A stretch of DNA of 64,000 nucleotides from Gentiana macrophylla (taxonomy: Eukaryota > Streptophyta > Magnoliopsida > Gentianales > Gentianaceae), in the NCBI GenBank assembly GCA_026214975.1, contig JAOBSW010000939.1, positions 32,120 to 96,119 of the forward strand, written 5' to 3'. Shown one piece after another: positions 59,588 to 64,000 of the stretch. A program made the translations under genes and the position numbers. Each line of letters begins with the position of its first letter. Position 1 is the first letter of the stretch. The notes beneath the pieces were generated by a model that made no database searches, was not told where the DNA came from, and saw only the letters and a list, made by a program, of their open reading frames with translations.

Positions 59588-60050
59588 CCAACCTTATCTA
59601 GATCCTCTAGAAAATGAAGGTAAGCTATGCCTATCTTATCTCCATCATGGGTCTTCACAAAGTACATGCAAGCATGTATAAAAATATCCATGCACACTGA
59701 TCTACCTGCAAGGTTGTTCTTTCACTAGCTTTTGCACACCAGTAGTCCACCAATATGTCCTAACTCATTTGATACTTGTTCTATACCAATCCCTAACAAG
59801 CCGCACAAAGATATGAAACTAGGTTTTTAACATTTTTCTCAATATCAAAGTTCACGGCCTTTCCTCGCAACCGTAAGCCTCGTGATATCGACGCCGCCAA
59901 GTGCCATCGCCATCTCACCGAATGGCAAGTGAAAGGTGTTTGTTTCGGATGCCACCTCTCAACAAAAGCACTCATGATCACACGATTGGCTTGGTAGTAT
60001 GAAGAATGTAACAAATTGTACAATGGATTAGCTCTCAACCTTTCCTTGAA
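59588..60050 (-). pseudogene. Plant mobile domain (PMD, MAIN-like) fragment, main exon
   Basis: The minus strand reads FKERLRANPLYNLLHSSYYQ, then MSAFVERWHPKQT, TFHLPFGEMAMTLDD-type text and LRVRGKAVNFDIEKNVKNLV. Near 59690-59590 come FLYMLACMYFVKTHDGDKIG and HFLEDLDKVG. This matches the plant mobile domain of MAIN/MAIL proteins and of some Mutator-like transposons (ALVERWRPETHTFHLP.GEMT.TL.DV ... LLYLLG..LF.DK.GD.V...YL..LEDLD). Copia no. 2 cuts it after LDKVG. Two frameshifts separate the pieces. Whether it came from a host gene or a transposon cannot be told. Confidence 0.75.
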
Positions 60051-60231
60051 TTCTTAATATTCGCCATCAATCTTCCACAAATGAAAGGAAGATGTATTGC
60101 TTGCATTTAATTATACCTCGGTCATGTACAATTGCACGGGTAATTAATATAAAGTTAGATATATGAAAATAATATAAGTTTAAAAATATTTCATAAAATT
60201 ATACAACTTACAAAATATCATACCTTTGCTA
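60051..60231 (-). other. Probable intron of the PMD fragment
   Basis: On the minus strand the preceding exon ends GTTGAATTAGCAAAG followed by GTATGATATTTTG (GT donor, junction at about 60231). The AT-rich stretch ends near ATATTAAG before AATTCAAGGAAAGG, an AG acceptor at about 60050. The length of about 180 bp is normal for plants. Confidence 0.55.
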
Positions 60232-60560
60232 ATTCAACAAATACAGAATCAAAATGCTCTTTCCAATCCTCCCCAACAGATATCGGTGTCTATAACCACA
60301 CCATCGCCGCTATCATACTCTAAACACCGAGTCATGCGTTAGTTCTCGCCTCCGCTGCCTCGGCATCGCCGGATGCATGTCCTGTAGTAGCCTCGATGTG
60401 GTGGCCCCGACGCATCGGGATGCCTCTCATGTAGTGGCCCCGATCGTATGGTCCCCGCAGAACCGGATGGATGTCCTGTAGTTGCACCGGAAGTACCGGA
60501 TGGTCGCATCAGTAAAGGCCTCAACAAAGAGCGGATGCCTCTACTAATTCCTCCGATGAT
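60232..60560 (-). pseudogene. Upstream exon of the PMD fragment with Gly/Pro-rich repeats
   Basis: The exon ends ISVGEDWKEHFDSVFVELAK just before the donor site, matching the segment preceding the main PMD exon. Upstream (60339-60527) is a GC-rich tract of imperfect repeats of about 50 bp encoding GATTGHPSG-like text, a low-complexity N-terminal tail. A stop separates the two parts. The LTR at 60580 cuts off the start. Confidence 0.55.
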
Positions 60561-60579
60561 GGCCCCAAACTAAAAAACT

Positions 60580-62583
60580 TGTTGAAATAGTGTCCTAAAC
60601 CCAATCGGGTTGGACTGATCCAACCGGTCGGATCATTTCTACTATTTCTTTATGTTTATACATATGAAATATGGCTTTATGTTATTATATATTTGTTCGC
60701 TTAATGGACCAATTATGATATTGCGATATGATAATGTCCCTAGTGTCTAATCAGGAAAGAGAAATCATAATGGTGATTATGGTTGATGAGATCTCACTCA
60801 CTTTAAAAGTTTGATACTTAAGTCGTATGTACTATTAAACAGACATTAATAGTAATGATTAGACTATCACGATTAGATGTCTTCATCTTATTGAAGATAG
60901 GATAGATCTTGTCTATCGGACTCAGCAGACACTTGGACTATATGTGGACGTATTGAGAATGCCAGACGTTAGACCGGCCCACTTACTTTATTAAGTGTCG
61001 CACTATGTGGCGGTTGTGTAATTATCTTAAGATCGAGGTCTTTATGACATCACGTGTGTGATTGTCATACTTTGACACTATTGAGGTTTCCTTTAGCCAT
61101 GGGGCGATCATGCAGAGTATTTTGGGTGTGATATCAAGAACGTGTAGATGCATGTTTCTCATCCGGAAATCGTGTATCCTATTAAAAAGAGTAAATATCC
61201 TAAAGTGGCCTTATTATAAAGATTGTCTAGCTCGTGAATCTTTGCAAAGTGGGGAGTAAGTGAGTTAGTTCGAGAGAGAGCATGATATCCAGATTATAAG
61301 ATACGGTTGTTAATGTATTGACACTCAAGATACGACCAGTATATAGATATTGTAATAAATGATAGATTCTATTACGATCCGAGATCTCCGCAGAGACAGA
61401 TACATAAACCCTCCGCAGACGGGTGGAGAATAGAAGCATCAGAATCGCTTTTCACATGAAAGGTAGTAGTCATTGCATTTGACTCTTCCGATGATCGGGG
61501 GTCGTCGGACGTGTTGCAGACGCTATACATGATCATGCAGTATGAAGCGGCATTTTCGTGAATTGCACTTTGTGCCTTCGCCAACATATTCGGAAGCCTA
61601 TCGTGTCACACACATAAGAACATCTAGCCGGATTAAAATGCGGTTATAGTGATAACCAAACAAGGAAGGTTTTATGTCGACTATAAAGTGTTATAGTGAT
61701 AAATTAATATGGTGGTAATTATTTATTATGAATAAATATAATACAAGATATTAATTATGTTGATTAATTAAAAATACATATTTTATTATATATGTATGTC
61801 AAAATATATATGTATATATGATATACATGTATTTTTTAAATTAAATCACAGTATTATATTAATTGAGAATATTTTGGATGCCAATATTATGGCATAAGGG
61901 GCACAGGTTATAAGTGTATAAGATACACTTGGATTGTGTAAATTATTTAATTGTATTATAATATACTAATATTAGATATTAATGAGTATAGATTTGCACA
62001 CATTTGTAAATGATTTACTTGTAATACATTAAAGACATATTCAATATTAGATATTGGCAATATATGTCTTGGAAGTATTTAATATAAGATAATGACATAA
62101 ATCTAGAATGTCTTATTTCATTATTTTATTGGAATTGGTTTTCTTTCTCGTCTATCCAATAGAAGCTTCTCCCAATAGGATTGGGACATATAGGTGGGCT
62201 ATACATTACCACTATAAATATGTAGTGGTGCCAAGCTATTTTGTATAACAATTATAAGTCTTATTTTCTACTAGAAAATTAAGAGAGCTTCTTGAGAGAG
62301 ATTTGGGAGAAAGAAAAGGAGGCCTCAGCAAAGAAATGCCTTTTTTCCGGTAGCAATCCAGTTGGTGGATTCCAGCTGGTTGTTCGTGTGGATCAACGAT
62401 AGAAGCCAAACACTGGGCGGCTTCATAAACTAAAACCATGGATTTAGCCACGATCTATTTTAGATCATCCTAAGTATATTCTATGTCTACTTATTTTATG
62501 CTTGTTGCTTAAATGAAGTCGATCCTAGTTACAAAGGAAATTAAATTTATATTCTCGCTGCCTCAACAGAGATTTCCCTAACA
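60580..62583 (+). repeat. 5' LTR of a further plus-strand retrotransposon
   Basis: About 2 kb, starting TGTTGAAATAGTGTCC and ending TTTCCCTAACA, followed at once by a primer-binding site. TATA-like and polyadenylation-like AT-rich text is present at 61740-62110. No partner LTR lies within the window, so the boundary on the left rests on the TG start alone. Probably Ty1/copia from the primer-binding-site type. Confidence 0.7.
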
Positions 62584-62600
62584 TTGGTATCAAAGAGAAC
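62584..62600 (+). promoter_or_regulatory. Primer-binding site of the right-edge element
   Basis: TTGGTATCAAAGAGAAC follows the LTR directly. It is similar to the iMet complement, with CAG changed to CAA. Confidence 0.75.
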
Positions 62601-64000
62601 TTGAGCTTAAGCAATAAGAATTAGTTAATTTGCTTAGTAATTGTAATAGATGCATGATTTAAATTCACGTAAATGAATAACACAAAAAAATTGGTTTTGG
62701 GGCTCGTCGGCTTGTTGCACTTCGCCATATTTCTCGCCAAGTGCATCGGCCGGTTGTGCGTGGTTGAAGTCGATTTTGGGTTTTGTTGTTTTTGCAAATT
62801 TTTATAGTTCATTGATATCACTTTATTTAGTTAATATCACGTGGCTAACCAATTTTTCAAATAGTTTGGGGTATGGGATTCCACGTGGCACTATAGTATA
62901 TAAGTGGTTGGTTTATGGTTCTTAATTGACTTATGATTAACCTAGGCCATTCCAAATATTGTTTGGAATGGGCTAGGACATTTTCAAAATATTTGATTTT
63001 GAAGTGGTCACTTTGTGATATTTTCAAAATTTTGATTTTGGAAAGATCCTAGGTAGGTGACTTTTGGTTTTGAAAACCAAAGGCGTCCCTTTTGTTAAGG
63101 AATCAAAAGTAAAAGAAACAAAAGTGACCTAATTTTAATTTTGATTTTTTTGGAATAGTTCTAATTAATTAAAATTAAAATTGAAATCGTTTTAAAATTA
63201 AACATTAATTTTATTTCGATTAAAATCATTTAATTGATTAAATGTTAATTATTTAATTGATTGGACAAAATTATTTAATTGATTAAATGTTAATCGATTA
63301 ATTAAGACGGAAGTGGCTAATTTTAGATTTTATCTTTTTCATAAGATTTTAATCGTATGGACTAGATATTGAGTGCATATAATGTGATTATAGTGACCAC
63401 GATTGATCATTGACTCCAACCAATAGGATAGATGTGAATGATTTATTTTTCGTTGGTTTAAAAATTGTCCTAGGTCATTATGTAAGAACGTGACCTAGTT
63501 TATTTTCTTCGTGATTTATCTCATTCCCGCTAGCCTCCTCCCCTCCCCGGTCCATCCCTCGGTCGGGCATGCAGCTTCTTCTATTTCTCCCTTGTAGCCG
63601 TTATCGACCACGCAAAGTGTGTCCACACCTCAAAATTAAAATTGACGAGAATCCATTCTCATGAACAAACACAACCCTACACACACACCTGGGGGCACCC
63701 TCCCCCCAAGGCAGCGGAGTGTGTATTTATGTTATTACTTATAACTTTATGTAATAAAATGGAGCAGTAAGATGGAGGCCAAAGAAAGAAGGCATAGAGA
63801 TATCCGGTTGCAAATACCACTTTGATTGTGACCCAAGGGTTTTGTCGGGCTTTGTATTCAAACCGCACTTAGGAAAAGTCCATGATCATACCGGTTATCA
63901 GACGCATTTATTTATTTTGTGCTTGTATTTATTTTATATGATACGTATAGATGCATGACTATGCATCGATCTAGATGAATGTATATAGGATGTATGTCTA
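62601..64000 (+). other. Leader of the right-edge element, no gene seen
   Basis: Non-coding DNA in all frames to the window end. It holds a perfect short hairpin CCATTCCAAATATTGTTTGGAATGG (about 62945-62969) and a very AT-rich stretch with repeated ATTTAATTGATTAAATGTTAAT words (63224-63300). Further on are pyrimidine-rich and C-rich tracts (63540-63600, 63690-63710). The gag of this element would be expected beyond the window. Confidence 0.45.

Overview
The window is plant nuclear DNA, most likely from a dicot, in a heterochromatic region packed with transposable elements. The signs are plant-type Ty3 and Ty1/copia retrotransposons, an endogenous plant pararetrovirus (caulimovirid), a plant mobile domain fragment, initiator-Met-tRNA primer-binding sites and very AT-rich DNA. 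I see no intact host gene, rRNA, tRNA gene or CRISPR array. Almost every coding stretch is a broken retroelement gene, so most are called pseudogenes. The species cannot be read from the sequence.

Layout. (1) 1-3223 and 20571-23158: a minus-strand caulimovirid (petuvirus/florendovirus-like gene order: movement protein, capsid, protease, reverse transcriptase, RNase H), split by a large insertion and ending on the right at a long (AT)n tract. (2) 3224-20570: the insertion, element A, a degenerate Tekay-like Ty3 chromovirus on the plus strand with TSD TCTTT. Its 3' LTR holds element B (10660-19095), a related non-coding element on the minus strand. (3) 23259-36509: an Athila-like Ty3 element on the minus strand, interrupted by a probable solo LTR (24601-32884). 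That LTR is in turn interrupted by N (25835-32796), a non-autonomous element whose LTRs resemble those of SIRE/Maximus copia elements. (4) 36510-48770: SIRE/Maximus-like copia no. 1 (plus), interrupted in its RNase H domain by a young Ale/Retrofit-like copia (42706-47690, minus, TSD ATATC). (5) 48771-53944: a second N-family LTR with a short internal tail, split by a pair of 1.3-kb LTRs that have only 26 bp between them (48843-51494). (6) 53945-59587: copia no. 2 (minus), same family as no. 1 and inverted to it. (7) 59588-60560: a plant mobile domain gene fragment with a visible intron. (8) 60580-64000: the 5' LTR and leader of another plus-strand element running off the window.

Main observations. 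In four unrelated LTR pairs the differences between partner LTRs concentrate at CTG/CAG trinucleotides (for example CTG against TCG, CCG or CTTTG). Minus-strand primer-binding sites show the same change. This looks like a systematic read or consensus error in the CHG-methylated context rather than ordinary mutation. It would explain part of the frameshifting and would distort LTR dating. The best candidate for an undescribed element is N: it lacks reverse transcriptase and integrase but carries a roughly 660-codon reading frame, broken only by one frameshift and one stop, preceded by a G-box. The 26-bp-internal LTR pair and the caulimovirid junction at an AT microsatellite are also worth following up.
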